Counted from the stretch's first letter, positions 36,877 to 45,902 are shown. The stretch: 64,000 nt of DNA from Amorphus orientalis (GCF_030814015.1 NZ_JAUSUL010000003.1:483418-547417); one strand, 5' to 3'. Made by a program: numbers and translations. The notes: generated from the sequence alone by a model not told the origin.

Positions 36877-37638
36877 ATGGACACCAACGCCGCATTCCGC
36901 CGGCGTCTCGTCGGCGGCGAGAGGATCGTCGGCACCTTCGTGAAGACGCCGAGCCCGCCGGTGATCGAGATCCTCGGCCGGGCCGGATTCGACTTTCTGG
37001 TGCTCGACGCCGAGCACACGGCGATGGGGCGGGAGACGGTCGATCTGTGCCTGCTCGCCGCCCGGGCGGCTGGCATCCCGATGCTGGTTCGGATCCCCGT
37101 CGCCTCGGCGGAGTGGATCTCCACCGTGCTCGATGCTGGTGCTGCCGGGATCATGGCCCCCCATGTCGGCTCGGCCGCCGAGGCCGGACGGATTGCGGCG
37201 GCCATGCGCTACGGGGACGGCGGGCGCGGGTTCTCGCCCTCGGTTCCGGCGGCCGGCTATGGCGCGCGGAGCATTGCGGACCATCTGGAGCAGGCCGCGC
37301 AGGAAACGGTCCTGATCTGCCAGATCGAGGACCCGGATGCGGCCGAGACCACCTGTGAGATCGCCGCCGTCGATGGCGTCGACGCCCTGTTCGTCGGCCC
37401 CGTGGACCTGGCGGTTGCCTGCGGACGGACCGATCCGCGCGATCCGGACGTCGTGGATCTCACCTCCCGCGTCCTTGCTGTCGCGGGGGACGGAAACGCC
37501 CGGACCGGGCTATTCGTCGGAGCCATGGCGAAGACCGCGCGCTGGGAAGAAGACGGGGCGACGGTGTTCGTCGCCGGGACGGACCAGGCCTTTCTGAAGG
37601 CCGGCGCCAGGGCGGCCCTTGCCGCGCCGTCGGGCTGA
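36877..37638 (+). CDS. HpcH/HpaI-family class II aldolase
   Basis: 253 residues. Conserved motifs of metal-dependent pyruvate aldolases: FLVLDAEHTAMG (near 46), LVRIP (near 70), the metal Glu in ICQIEDPDAAE (near 150) and the metal Asp in LFVGPVDLAVACG (near 172). Cleaves 4-hydroxy-2-oxo acids or related compounds to pyruvate and an aldehyde. It is 26 bp after hyuB and 12 bp before the ligase. Substrate unknown. Confidence 0.87.
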   Translation: MDTNAAFRRRLVGGERIVGTFVKTPSPPVIEILGRAGFDFLVLDAEHTAMGRETVDLCLLAARAAGIPMLVRIPVASAEWISTVLDAGAAGIMAPHVGSAAEAGRIAAAMRYGDGGRGFSPSVPAAGYGARSIADHLEQAAQETVLICQIEDPDAAETTCEIAAVDGVDALFVGPVDLAVACGRTDPRDPDVVDLTSRVLAVAGDGNARTGLFVGAMAKTARWEEDGATVFVAGTDQAFLKAGARAALAAPSG

Positions 37639-37650
37639 GAAGGAGGAGCG

Positions 37651-39156
37651 ATGAACCTCGCCGAATGGCTTGTCCGCACCGCGCGCCGAACGCCCGATGC
37701 GCCGGCTTTGCTGCATGGCTCGCAGGTCGTTGCGACCTATGCGGAGTTCGCCGAGCGGGCCGCGAGCATCGGCGCGGCCCTGCGGATCTGCCACGGTGTC
37801 GGACGCGGGGACCGGGTCGCGCTGACGATGGGCAACTGCACGGCCTATCTCGAGGCGCTCTACGGGATCTGGTTTGCCGGCGCCGTCGCGGTGCCGATCA
37901 ACTACAAGCTCCATCCCAGAGAGATGGCCTTCATCATCGCGGATTCCGGGGCGCGGCTCGTCCTGACGGGCGATGACGCGGACGGGATCGACTGCGATGT
38001 CCCGAAGATCGCGGTGTCGGGCCCCCGGTTCGAGAAGATGCGCCGGCACGAGGCCATGGCCGAGCCGGCGCCGCTTCCGTCGGATGCGCTGGCCTGGCTG
38101 TTTTACACGTCCGGAACGACGGGACGGCCGAAGGGCGTGATGCTGACGGTCGCCAACCTGCAGGCGATGACGTTTTCCTATTTCGTCGACGTCGACGAGG
38201 TGTTCGCCCGGGACGCCGCACTCTATGCCGCGCCCATGTCGCACGGGGCGGGCCTCTACAATTTCATGCACGTGCTGCGCGGCAGCCGGCACGTGGTGCC
38301 GCTCTCCGGCGGGTTCGACACCGCCGAGATCCTCGGCCTGGCAGGGACGGTGGGCAATCTCTCGATGTTCGCGGCGCCGACCATGGTCCGCCGGCTGGTG
38401 AGCCACGCCAAGGCCATCGGCCACGACGGGGCGGGCATCCGCACCATCGTCTACGGCGGCGGGCCGATGTACGTCGCCGACATTGAGGAGGCGGTCGACA
38501 CGCTGGGCGCGCGCTTCGTCCAGATCTACGGACAGGGCGAAACCCCGATGACCATCACGGCGCTGTCGCGGGACGAGATCGTCGACCGAAGCCACCCGCG
38601 CTGGCGGGAGCGGCTCGGCTCCGTCGGCCGGGCCCAATCGGTCGTGGAGGTCCGGGTCGCCGACGAGGCGGGGCGGACGGTGGCGGCGGGCGAGAGCGGC
38701 GAGATCCTGGTGCGCGGTCCGAGCGTGATGGCCGGCTACTGGCGCAATGAAGAGGCGACGGCGGAGTCCCTGCGCGACGGGTGGCTGTGGACCGGCGACG
38801 TCGGCGCGATGGATGCGGACGGTTACCTGACCCTGATGGACCGCTCCAAGGACGTGATCATCTCCGGCGGCACCAACATCTATCCGCGCGAGGTGGAGGA
38901 AGTGCTGCTGCGCCATCCGTCGGTCGCCGAAGTCTCCGTCGTGGGCCGGCCGAGCGCGGAATGGGGCGAGGACGTCGTCGCCTTCGTGGTGGCGGCGGAG
39001 GGCGCGACGCCGGACGAAGCCGACCTCGACGCCCACTGCCGGGACGAGATCGCCCGCTTCAAGCGCCCGAAGGCCTATGTGCTCGTGCCGGAGCTGCCGA
39101 AGAACAACTACGGCAAGGTGCTGAAGACCGAACTCCGCAAGCAGCTGGAAAGCTGA
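37651..39156 (+). CDS. AMP-forming acyl-CoA synthetase/ligase
   Basis: 501 residues with SD GAAGGAGG. ANL motifs in order: FYTSGTTGRPKGVML (near residue 151), YGQGETPMTI (near 296), WTGDVGAMDADGYLTLMDRS (near 380) and the C-terminal Lys in PKNNYGKVLK (near 490). Makes an acyl-CoA from a carboxylate in the same operon as TRAP, Hyu and aldolase genes. Distinct from the ligase at 18474 in sequence. Convergent with hmuV 28 bp away. Confidence 0.88.
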   Translation: MNLAEWLVRTARRTPDAPALLHGSQVVATYAEFAERAASIGAALRICHGVGRGDRVALTMGNCTAYLEALYGIWFAGAVAVPINYKLHPREMAFIIADSGARLVLTGDDADGIDCDVPKIAVSGPRFEKMRRHEAMAEPAPLPSDALAWLFYTSGTTGRPKGVMLTVANLQAMTFSYFVDVDEVFARDAALYAAPMSHGAGLYNFMHVLRGSRHVVPLSGGFDTAEILGLAGTVGNLSMFAAPTMVRRLVSHAKAIGHDGAGIRTIVYGGGPMYVADIEEAVDTLGARFVQIYGQGETPMTITALSRDEIVDRSHPRWRERLGSVGRAQSVVEVRVADEAGRTVAAGESGEILVRGPSVMAGYWRNEEATAESLRDGWLWTGDVGAMDADGYLTLMDRSKDVIISGGTNIYPREVEEVLLRHPSVAEVSVVGRPSAEWGEDVVAFVVAAEGATPDEADLDAHCRDEIARFKRPKAYVLVPELPKNNYGKVLKTELRKQLES

Positions 39157-39184
39157 CCCGCGCCACACGGGAGGCGGTTCGCAG

Positions 39185-40003
39185 TCAGCCCGTCGCGGCG
39201 CGGCGCATCGGTTCGGCCTGCTGGGGCAGGACATAGGGCGTCCGGTCCGGCACGGTGCCCGGCGTCAGCCGGACATGGAACACCTCGGCCAGCATCCGCT
39301 CCGTCAGGACCTCCTGCGGGGTCCCTTCCGAATAGAGCGAACCGTTCTGCATGACCACGATCCGGTCGGCCCAGGCGGCGGTCAGGTTGAGATCGTGCAG
39401 CACCGCGACCACCGCGCCACCCTGCCGGGCATGGCGCCGCGCGATCTCCAGCACGGAAAGCTGATGCGCCAGGTCCTGGCTCGCGGTCGGCTCGTCGAGA
39501 AACAGCGCCGGGACCGTCCCCTGCCCCTCGCAGGCCCAGAGCTGGCACAGCACCCGGGCGAGCTGGGCGCGCTGCTTCTCGCCGCCCGACAGGATGTCGA
39601 AGGTCGAGCCGGCGAGGTCGGAAAGCTCAACCGCCTCGAGCGCGCGGTCGACGAGCTGCTCGCGCCGGGCGCGGGGAATGGGAAAGCTCGGCACGGAAAT
39701 GCCGAGCGCGGCCACTTCGCGCACGGTGAAGGGAAAGGCCAGGACGGACGCCTGGGGCAGCACGGCGCGGCGCTGAGCGAGAGCCTGCCGGCTCATCCCG
39801 GCGATGTCCGCACCATCGAGAAGAACGCGCCCTTCCTCCGGCCGGAACTCGCCGGCGAGCGCCTTCATCAGCGTGGACTTTCCGGCCCCGTTCGGGCCGA
39901 TCACGGCAACGGTCTGGCCCGCCTCGGCCCGCACCGACACATCGCGCAGGAGCCAGCGACCCCGATAAACACCCAGGGATTCCGATGTCAGCATCGCCGT
40001 CAC
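39185..40003 (-). CDS. hmuV: Haem ABC transporter ATP-binding protein
   Basis: 272 residues. Walker A GPNGAGKST (near 37), signature LSGGEKQRAQLARVL, Walker B ALFLDEPTASQDLAHQ with the HmuV-specific spacing, and switch VLHDLNLTAAWADR. The insert before Walker B (CQLWACEGQGTVPALF) is typical of HmuV. Drives import of haem through HmuU. Its ATG overlaps the hmuU stop. Confidence 0.93.
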   Translation of the reverse strand: MTAMLTSESLGVYRGRWLLRDVSVRAEAGQTVAVIGPNGAGKSTLMKALAGEFRPEEGRVLLDGADIAGMSRQALAQRRAVLPQASVLAFPFTVREVAALGISVPSFPIPRARREQLVDRALEAVELSDLAGSTFDILSGGEKQRAQLARVLCQLWACEGQGTVPALFLDEPTASQDLAHQLSVLEIARRHARQGGAVVAVLHDLNLTAAWADRIVVMQNGSLYSEGTPQEVLTERMLAEVFHVRLTPGTVPDRTPYVLPQQAEPMRRAATG

Positions 40004-41097
40004 CCGAACCCGCCGCGCCGCCGCATCAGGAGCCAGAGGAAGAAGGGCGCGCCGAACAGGGCGGTGACGATGCCGATGGGCAGCTCGGCGGGCGCCACGA
40101 TCACCCTGGCGACGGAATCGGCCGCCAGCAGCAGCGCTCCGCCCAGGAGCGCGCTGCCCGGCAGCACGTAGCGATGGTCGGGACCGGTCACCAGCCGCAG
40201 GACGTGGGGGACGACGATGCCGACAAACCCGATCACGCCGGAGACCGCCACCGCGGACGCGACCGCACCGGCGACCGCGATCATGGCGATGCGCTTGGCG
40301 CGTTCCGTCGCCACACCGAGATGGCCGGCCTCCGCCTCTCCCAGAAGGAAGGCGTTCAGAACCCGGACCAGATACGGAATAAGCAGCAGCGCGGCGACGA
40401 GGAAGGGCAACGCCGCGCCGATCTTCTGCCAGGACGCACCGCCGAGACTGCCCATGGACCAGAAGGTCAGATCGCGCAGCTCCCGGTCGTCGCTGCCGAA
40501 CACGATGATGCCGGTGACGGCCCCCGCCAGCGCGCCGAGCGCGATGCCGGCCAGAAGCAGGGTGGCGACGGAGGTGTAGCCGGCCCGGGTGGCGAGCCGA
40601 TAGAGGACGGCGGTCGCCACGAGCCCGCCCACGAAGGCGCTGACGGGAACCGCGAACGGGCCGAGCAGTCCCAGGACCGGGGACAGCAGCCCGTCCCCGA
40701 GCGCGATCACCGCGACCGCAGCCAGTGCTGCGCCGCTCGACACCCCGATCAGGCCCGGGTCCGCGAGCGGATTGCGAAAAAGCCCCTGCATGACCGCACC
40801 CGACAGCGCCAGGGCGGCGCCGACCAGAAGACCGAGGACCGTGCGTGGGAGCCGGATCTCCAGGATGACGAGACGTTCGCGAAGCGCCTCCGGTGTCGCG
40901 GCTTCGGCGCCCGACAGCCAGGACGACAGCACCCGGGGCAGAGCATCAAGCGAGATGCCGGTCGCTCCCAGCGAGAGAGAGAGGACGACAGCGATCATAA
41001 GCAGAATTCCGGTGCCGGCCACGACCAGGGGCGCCGACCGGCGATCGCCCTTGCGAACGACCGCCATGCGGGCGGCTGCCGACGCGTCCGCCTTCAC
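40000..41097 (-). CDS. hmuU: Haem ABC transporter permease, FecCD family
   Basis: 365 residues with about ten hydrophobic spans. LPRTVLGLLVGAALALSGAV near residue 98 and RNPLADPGLIGVSSGAALAA near 128 are the FecCD signatures; the C-terminal GAPFFLWLLMRRR ends the family. Overlaps hmuT (ATGA) and hmuV, so the three are one translation-coupled unit. Confidence 0.93.
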   Translation of the reverse strand: MKADASAAARMAVVRKGDRRSAPLVVAGTGILLMIAVVLSLSLGATGISLDALPRVLSSWLSGAEAATPEALRERLVILEIRLPRTVLGLLVGAALALSGAVMQGLFRNPLADPGLIGVSSGAALAAVAVIALGDGLLSPVLGLLGPFAVPVSAFVGGLVATAVLYRLATRAGYTSVATLLLAGIALGALAGAVTGIIVFGSDDRELRDLTFWSMGSLGGASWQKIGAALPFLVAALLLIPYLVRVLNAFLLGEAEAGHLGVATERAKRIAMIAVAGAVASAVAVSGVIGFVGIVVPHVLRLVTGPDHRYVLPGSALLGGALLLAADSVARVIVAPAELPIGIVTALFGAPFFLWLLMRRRGGFG

Positions 41098-42044
41098 TCC
41101 TGGGTCCCCCTGCCGAGGTCCGGATAGACGGCCCGGGCCAGATCGGCCGCCGCCTCGGGCGTGCGCGGGCCGAAGCCGAGGAGAAAGAGGCCGTCCATCT
41201 CGATCAGCCGGCCGTTGCGGCCCGCCGGCGTCAGACGAAAGGCCGGCAGCGCGAGCACGTCCGGAGCGGAATGGGCACCGCGCTCCATCATCAGCACGGC
41301 ATCCGGCGCGGCTTCCATGACCGCTTCCTCGCTCATCGGCTTGTAGCCGGTCAGATCGGCCGCCGCATTCTCCGCGCCGGCGAGCGCAATGATGGCATCG
41401 GCGGACGTGCCCGCACCCGCAACGAGCGGGCGGCCATTCTGGAGCGACATGACGAACAGGACCCGCTTCGGCGCTTCGATGCGCGAGCGGAGATCGGCCA
41501 AGCTATCGAAGCCGACCTCGATATCGGCGGCGAGGGTCTCGGCCTTTTCCGGCACGCACATCACCGCGCCGAGGAACCGGACCCTGTCCACAACCGCATC
41601 GGCGCTCGGCTCGTCGTCCACATAGACCAGCGGCACCGAGGAGCGTTCCAGAACATCCAGCACATCCGGCGGCCCGGATCCCTCCGACACCACGAGGAGC
41701 GATGGCGAGGTCGACAGCACACCTTCCGACGACAGCGCCCGCATGTAGCCGACGTTCGGCTTCTCCTTCAGCGCCTCGGGCGGATAGAGGCTGGTCGTAT
41801 CGACGGCGACGATGCGGTCGCCGAAGCCGAGATCGTAGAGGATCTCGGTCACGGTCCCGCCGATCGAGACAATGCGGCTGCGATCGACTCCGGATGCGCC
41901 ATCGCCGCAGGGCGGCGGTGTGCTCAGCTCCGAGGCTCCGGCAGCCCCCGTGGCACCGAATCCCGCCACAAGCGCCAGCGCCATCGCCCTGAAGCGCCGA
42001 GCCGCGCCGGTCTCGGCGCGCTTCATCCTGTCACCTTGCCTCAT
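41094..42044 (-). CDS. hmuT: Periplasmic haem-binding protein
   Basis: 316 residues. Signal segment RFRAMALALVAGFGATG, cleaved near AGA; starts at 42044 (GGAAAG upstream) or 18 bases later. RIVSIGGTVTEILYDLGFGD begins the helical-backbone type III binding fold and VSEGSGPPDVLDVLE and NGRPLVAGAGTSADAI are HmuT motifs. Delivers haem from the outer-membrane receptor to HmuUV. Confidence 0.9.
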   Translation of the reverse strand: MRQGDRMKRAETGAARRFRAMALALVAGFGATGAAGASELSTPPPCGDGASGVDRSRIVSIGGTVTEILYDLGFGDRIVAVDTTSLYPPEALKEKPNVGYMRALSSEGVLSTSPSLLVVSEGSGPPDVLDVLERSSVPLVYVDDEPSADAVVDRVRFLGAVMCVPEKAETLAADIEVGFDSLADLRSRIEAPKRVLFVMSLQNGRPLVAGAGTSADAIIALAGAENAAADLTGYKPMSEEAVMEAAPDAVLMMERGAHSAPDVLALPAFRLTPAGRNGRLIEMDGLFLLGFGPRTPEAAADLARAVYPDLGRGTQE

Positions 42045-42071
42045 ATCGCTTTCCTGTCCGTGCCGAACGCG

Positions 42072-42275
42072 TCACTTCGTCAGGATCAACCGCCGGCGCG
42101 ACGTGATCCTCAGCCGGTAGTCGTCCCCGTCGAGCGTGATCACCGCCTCGCCGGCCGCACCGCACAGCTCCTCCGCCGACCAGCGCAACGGGCCATCCGG
42201 CGCATCCCGGGATGCCTCGGGGTCACCCGTCCCTTTGCCGCGGCCGGTGGTACCGGAAGTTGAGGCGGACGACAC
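42072..42275 (-). CDS. hemP: Hemin uptake protein HemP
   Basis: 67 residues, with the HemP C-terminal motif in the last 14 residues (YRLRITSRRRLILTK), which is the defining conserved region. A Ser/Gly/Pro-rich variable N-terminus precedes it. HemP/HmuP acts as a regulator or helper of haem uptake in alpha- and betaproteobacteria; in Bradyrhizobium HmuP activates the hmu operon. Here it leads hmuTUV and diverges from the receptor gene, 218 bp apart. Confidence 0.88.
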   Translation of the reverse strand: MSSASTSGTTGRGKGTGDPEASRDAPDGPLRWSAEELCGAAGEAVITLDGDDYRLRITSRRRLILTK

Positions 42276-42346
42276 TATGGAACCCTTCTAACTTGTTGCA
42301 ACGAAACCACAATTCGGCACAAGCGCATTGCTTGCGCCGCTTATTC

Positions 42347-42375
42347 TTGACTCGATTAGTCCATGTTTCTAGCTT
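42347..42375 (+). promoter_or_regulatory. Candidate promoter for the haem receptor gene
   Basis: TTGACT (42347-42352), 17-bp spacer, TAGCTT (42370-42375), giving a leader of about 110 bases before the receptor ATG. The stretch is AT richer than its surroundings. I could not find a clear Fur, Irr or RirA palindrome in 42276-42493. Confidence 0.35.
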
Positions 42376-42493
42376 CCGCAATGCCTGCTGTTCGGATTCA
42401 CTCGCAACAGCGGAAGGCAGCAAGCGACCGCGGTCCCCGCTCCAGCCAGCTCGCCACCGGCAACTCAGCGTCTTGGTAGGAAGGACTGGCACC

Positions 42494-44569
42494 ATGACTT
42501 ACGGGGTCTCACGGACCGCGCTCCTCGCCTCAGCATCGGCTTTGCTCATGACCCAGGCGGCGGTCGCGCAAGACGCCGCCCCGCAGAACGCGGTCGAACT
42601 GGACACCATCCTCGTGTCCTCCACGACCTCGACCCGGACCGGACAGGTGGCCACCGATTCGCTGTCCGGCTCCACGGTCGTGACCGGCGACATCATCAAG
42701 GACGAATTCGCCAGCAACCGCATTTCGGACGTGCTCGACACGATGCCGGGCGTGTGGACCGACGAGAACGCCGACGATCCGGCAACGGCGATCAACATCC
42801 GCGGCCTGCAGGACTTCGGCCGCGTCAACGTGATGATCGACGGCGCCCGCCAGAACTTCCAGCGCACCGGCCACAACGCCAACGGCATGTTCTATGTCGA
42901 TCCCGAAATGATCCGCGCGATCGACGTGACCCGGGGTCCGACCTCGACGATCTACGGCTCCGGCGCGATCGGCGGCGTGGTCGACTTCCGGACGCTGACT
43001 GCCGACGACGTTCTGCGCGGTGACGAAAACGTCGCCGGACGCCTGAAGGGGCGGCTGGAAAGCAACAGCTCGGGCGGCAACGGTCACGCCGAGGCCGCGG
43101 CCCGCGTCGGCAATGCCTTCGACGTCATCGCCGCCGGCACCTGGGGCGACTGGGGCGCCTACACCGACGGCCACGGCGACGAGATTCCCAATTCCGGCTA
43201 CGACCTGAAGAGCGGGCTGTTCAAGGCGCGGGTCCGGCCGGCCTACGGACACGAGATCACCGCTTCGGCCCTGCTCTACAACGCCACCTACGACCAGGGC
43301 ACGGCGACGGTCTACGACACCGACACCTGGGCCGACACCTACCGGCTCAACTATCGCTATCAGCGTCCGGAAGACCGCATCTTCGATCTCTCCGCCCAGG
43401 TCTATTACACCTCGACCAAGACCGATCAGACGATCACGGCGGTTCCGAACTACTTCCCGCGCCCGAGCCTCGGATCGACCCGCACGTTCGAGATCGAGAC
43501 CACCGGCGTCGACGTGTTCAACACGTCGCGGGTGGCGCTTGGTGCGACGGAACATGCCCTCACCTACGGCTTCGACGCGTTCCGGGACCAGGTCTCCACC
43601 TCCGATCCCGATCCGTTCGGCAGCGGCGACGAATTCACCCCGCCCGGCAAGCGCAACGTCTACGGCGGCTATCTCCAGGACCAGATGACCGTCGGCATGC
43701 TCGATGTCATCGCGGCGCTCCGCTACGACGGCTACGATCTGGACGGCCAGGGGACCAGCAGCTCGGGCGAGCACCTGTCGCCCCGCATCACCGTCGGCAT
43801 CACCCCGGTCGACTGGATCACGATCTTCGGTACCTATGCCGAGGCCTACCGGGCCCCGTCGCTGACGGAGACCACCTGGACCGGCACCCATCCGCCGGTG
43901 GGTGGTGCGCCGCCCTTCGAGTTCCTGCCGAACGCAAACCTCGATCCGGAGACCGCCCACAACGTGGAAGGCGGCATCAACTTCCGCTTCGACGACGTGG
44001 TGCAGTCCGGCGACCGCTTCCGGGCCCGGGTGATGGGCTACTACAACCAGGTCGACGACTATATCGGCACCGTCGTCCTGCCGTTCTCGTTCCGCCCGGG
44101 CGCCGTGTGCTCGAGCCCGCCGTTCTGCTATCAGTACCAGAACATCAGCCAGGCCAATCTGTGGGGCTTCGAGGCCGGCATGGACTACGATGCCGGCCGC
44201 TGGTTCGCCGGCCTGTCGGGCACCATCGCGCGCGGTGTCGACGCGGAGACCGGCGACAATCTCGACACCATCCCGCCGGACCGCCTCACCCTGACCGGCG
44301 GCTTCCGCGCCCTGCAGCAGCATCTGACCGCCGGCGGCCGGCTCAACCTCGTTGCCGCCCAGGAGAAGGTGTCAGCGGATCTACAGACGGACGCCTATGC
44401 GACGCTCGACCTGTTCGCCAGCTACGAGGTCAAGGACGGCGTCTCTGTCGGCCTCAACATCGACAACGTCTTCGACACCTACTACGAGCCGTTCCTCGAC
44501 GCAGAGGCGGCGCCGGGCCTGAACGCCAAGCTCACGCTTGACCTGCGGCTCGGAGGGAAGCTGAACTAG
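42494..44569 (+). CDS. hmuR: TonB-dependent haem/haemoglobin receptor
   Basis: 691 residues; signal peptide cleaved after AVAQ (residue about 24). TonB box-like ELDTILVSST follows; the plug has INIRGLQDFGRVNVMIDGAR and VTRGPTSTIYGSGAIGG; the barrel has the haem-receptor FRAP-like EAYRAPSLTE and NPNL-like PNANLDPE boxes (near residues 450-485) with a His between them, the place of the haem ligand in HemR. Ends LTLDLRLGGKLN. Outer-membrane import needs TonB-ExbBD, not seen in the window. SD GGAAGGA. Confidence 0.9.
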   Translation: MTYGVSRTALLASASALLMTQAAVAQDAAPQNAVELDTILVSSTTSTRTGQVATDSLSGSTVVTGDIIKDEFASNRISDVLDTMPGVWTDENADDPATAINIRGLQDFGRVNVMIDGARQNFQRTGHNANGMFYVDPEMIRAIDVTRGPTSTIYGSGAIGGVVDFRTLTADDVLRGDENVAGRLKGRLESNSSGGNGHAEAAARVGNAFDVIAAGTWGDWGAYTDGHGDEIPNSGYDLKSGLFKARVRPAYGHEITASALLYNATYDQGTATVYDTDTWADTYRLNYRYQRPEDRIFDLSAQVYYTSTKTDQTITAVPNYFPRPSLGSTRTFEIETTGVDVFNTSRVALGATEHALTYGFDAFRDQVSTSDPDPFGSGDEFTPPGKRNVYGGYLQDQMTVGMLDVIAALRYDGYDLDGQGTSSSGEHLSPRITVGITPVDWITIFGTYAEAYRAPSLTETTWTGTHPPVGGAPPFEFLPNANLDPETAHNVEGGINFRFDDVVQSGDRFRARVMGYYNQVDDYIGTVVLPFSFRPGAVCSSPPFCYQYQNISQANLWGFEAGMDYDAGRWFAGLSGTIARGVDAETGDNLDTIPPDRLTLTGGFRALQQHLTAGGRLNLVAAQEKVSADLQTDAYATLDLFASYEVKDGVSVGLNIDNVFDTYYEPFLDAEAAPGLNAKLTLDLRLGGKLN

Positions 44570-44599
44570 TCCGGCAGATACGGGAAGGAACCATATCCG

Positions 44600-44932
44600 A
44601 TGTTCATCGCCATGAACCGCTTCAAGGTCATCCGCGGCGAGGAGGAGGCCTTCGAACAGGTCTGGCTCGGTCGCGAGGTCCACATCGACCAGGAGCCCGG
44701 CTTCGTCGAGTTCCACCTGCTCAAGGGGCCTGAGCACGAGGACCACACCCTCTACTCGTCGCACACGATCTGGGAATCCCGGGACGCGTTCGAGGCCTGG
44801 ACCAGATCCCAGTCCTTCCGCGACGCCCACAAGAGCGCCGGCGACCGCAAGCCGCTCTATCTCGGGCATCCGGAGTTCGAGGGCTTCGAGACCCTGCAGA
44901 CGGTCAAGCCGCGCGAGACCGCCGACAGCTAG
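44600..44932 (+). CDS. Small antibiotic-monooxygenase-fold protein, probable haem-degrading monooxygenase (HmuQ/IsdG-like)
   Basis: 110 residues. MNRFKVIRGEEEAFEQVWLGR at the N-terminus (residues 5-25) and FVEFHLLKGPEHED, then WESRDAFEAWTRS are the ABM/IsdG dimer-fold motifs. Position 30 bp after the receptor gene makes intracellular haem degradation with iron release the natural role, as for HmuQ/HmuD in rhizobia. The stop codon lies inside a TAGAGCC repeat at 44930. Confidence 0.8.
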   Translation: MFIAMNRFKVIRGEEEAFEQVWLGREVHIDQEPGFVEFHLLKGPEHEDHTLYSSHTIWESRDAFEAWTRSQSFRDAHKSAGDRKPLYLGHPEFEGFETLQTVKPRETADS

Positions 44933-44961
44933 AGCCGTTTGGGTCGGGTGCCTTCACCCGA
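44930..44961 (+). repeat. TAGAGCC element with hairpin after the haem monooxygenase (copy 2)
   Basis: TAGAGCCGTTT begins on the stop codon; then TCGGGTG (44944-44950), CCTT loop, CACCCGA (44955-44961): a perfect 7-bp stem. It probably works as terminator. Between here and 45123 no gene is seen. Confidence 0.5.
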
Positions 44962-45123
44962 TCGACGACATCGGCCCCGTGACCGTCCAGCCGCATTGCC
45001 GGCAGGAAGGTGGCGGGGCCGTTTTCGTTCGGCCTGCCGGAGCGGACCGGCACTCGGGATGCGCGTTTCCGCCACCCCGGTGCGGTGCTATCACTGCCGC
45101 ACCGCAACGCAGAGGAGAGCCCG

Positions 45124-45453
45124 GTGACCTACGTCTATCTGATGATCGCCATCGTTATGGAAGTGGTCGCCACGTCGGCGCTGAAGGAGACCCACGGCTT
45201 CACCCGGCTCGGCCCCTCGATCGTCACCGTGATCGGCTACGCCCTCTCCTTCTACTTCCTGGCGCAGCCTTTGAAGACGCTCCCCGTCGGCGTCGTCTAC
45301 GCGATCTGGTCCGGCGCCGGCATCATCCTGATCGCGATGATCGGCTACTTCGTGTTCCGCCAGACCCTCGACGCCGGGGCAATCGTCGGCCTCGCCCTGA
45401 TCATCTCCGGCGTGCTGGTGATCAACCTGTTCTCCAACACCCTGCCCCACTAG
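45124..45453 (+). CDS. Small multidrug-resistance (SMR) family efflux protein
   Basis: 109 residues from a GTG preceded by GAGGAG; the longer ORF is not used. Four membrane helices; the invariant membrane Glu is in IAIVMEVVATSALK (near residue 14), followed by GFTRLGPSIVTVIGYALSFY and KTLPVGVVYAIWSGAG (the SMR signature). A proton antiporter of QacE/EmrE or Gdx type for cationic compounds; guanidinium export is possible. Stop codon is part of a TAGAGCC repeat. Confidence 0.9.
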   Translation: MTYVYLMIAIVMEVVATSALKETHGFTRLGPSIVTVIGYALSFYFLAQPLKTLPVGVVYAIWSGAGIILIAMIGYFVFRQTLDAGAIVGLALIISGVLVINLFSNTLPH

Positions 45454-45500
45454 AGCCCTTTCCGATCAGCTGAAAACACCTGATCGATGAGAAATGGCTC
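45451..45500. repeat. TAGAGCC imperfect palindrome after the SMR gene (copy 3)
   Basis: TAGAGCCCTTT begins on the stop codon. Inner arms CGATCAG (45463-45469) and CTGATCG (45480-45486) pair perfectly over a 10-nt loop; outer arms GAGCC (45453-45457) and GGCTC (45496-45500) also pair. Works for either direction, as it lies between convergent genes. Confidence 0.55.
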
Positions 45501-45527
45501 CAGATTCGACATGTCGACCGCTCCGCC

Positions 45528-45902
45528 TCACCGGAAATGGTAGTCCACGTCCTCGAAGCGGGCCTCGGGGAAGAAGTAGAGAATCCGCAGCGGGCCCTCA
45601 CCCGTATTCCGCGTCTCGTGCCAGGCATTCGCCGGAACATAGGCCGTCACGCCTTCGCGGAGGGAATGGATCTCGCCGGCGATCTCCACTTCGCCGACAC
45701 CCTCGATCACGTGGTAGATCTCGACCGGCGCGTGGTAGTGGCGCGGCAGCGCGCCGCCCGGATCGATGTCGGCAATGCCGACCACCGGCGCCAGATGCTC
45801 CGGGAAGACAGTGGTCCAGGACACCCGGTCGTCCCGCCCTTGCTCGGGATCCTCCCAGGGGTGCCAGGTCGTTTCGTCGAGCGTGACACTCAATCCAGCC
45901 AT
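45528..45902 (-). CDS. Cupin-domain protein
   Basis: 124 residues. Motif 1 RHYHAPVEIYHVIEGVGEVE (residues about 54-73) and motif 2 AYVPANAWHETRN (near 91) give the H-x-H, E and H metal ligands of the cupin fold. C-terminus RILYFFPEARFEDVDYHFR is common in small hydrolase/lyase-like cupins. Not related in detail to the cupin at 30135. Convergent with the SMR gene; 97 bp ahead of it (upstream) lies TauE. Function unknown. Confidence 0.8.
   Translation of the reverse strand: MAGLSVTLDETTWHPWEDPEQGRDDRVSWTTVFPEHLAPVVGIADIDPGGALPRHYHAPVEIYHVIEGVGEVEIAGEIHSLREGVTAYVPANAWHETRNTGEGPLRILYFFPEARFEDVDYHFR

Noticed and set aside
42276..42493. Fur/Irr/RirA box in the hemP-receptor gap
   Set aside because: No convincing palindrome of known iron-regulator form could be read.
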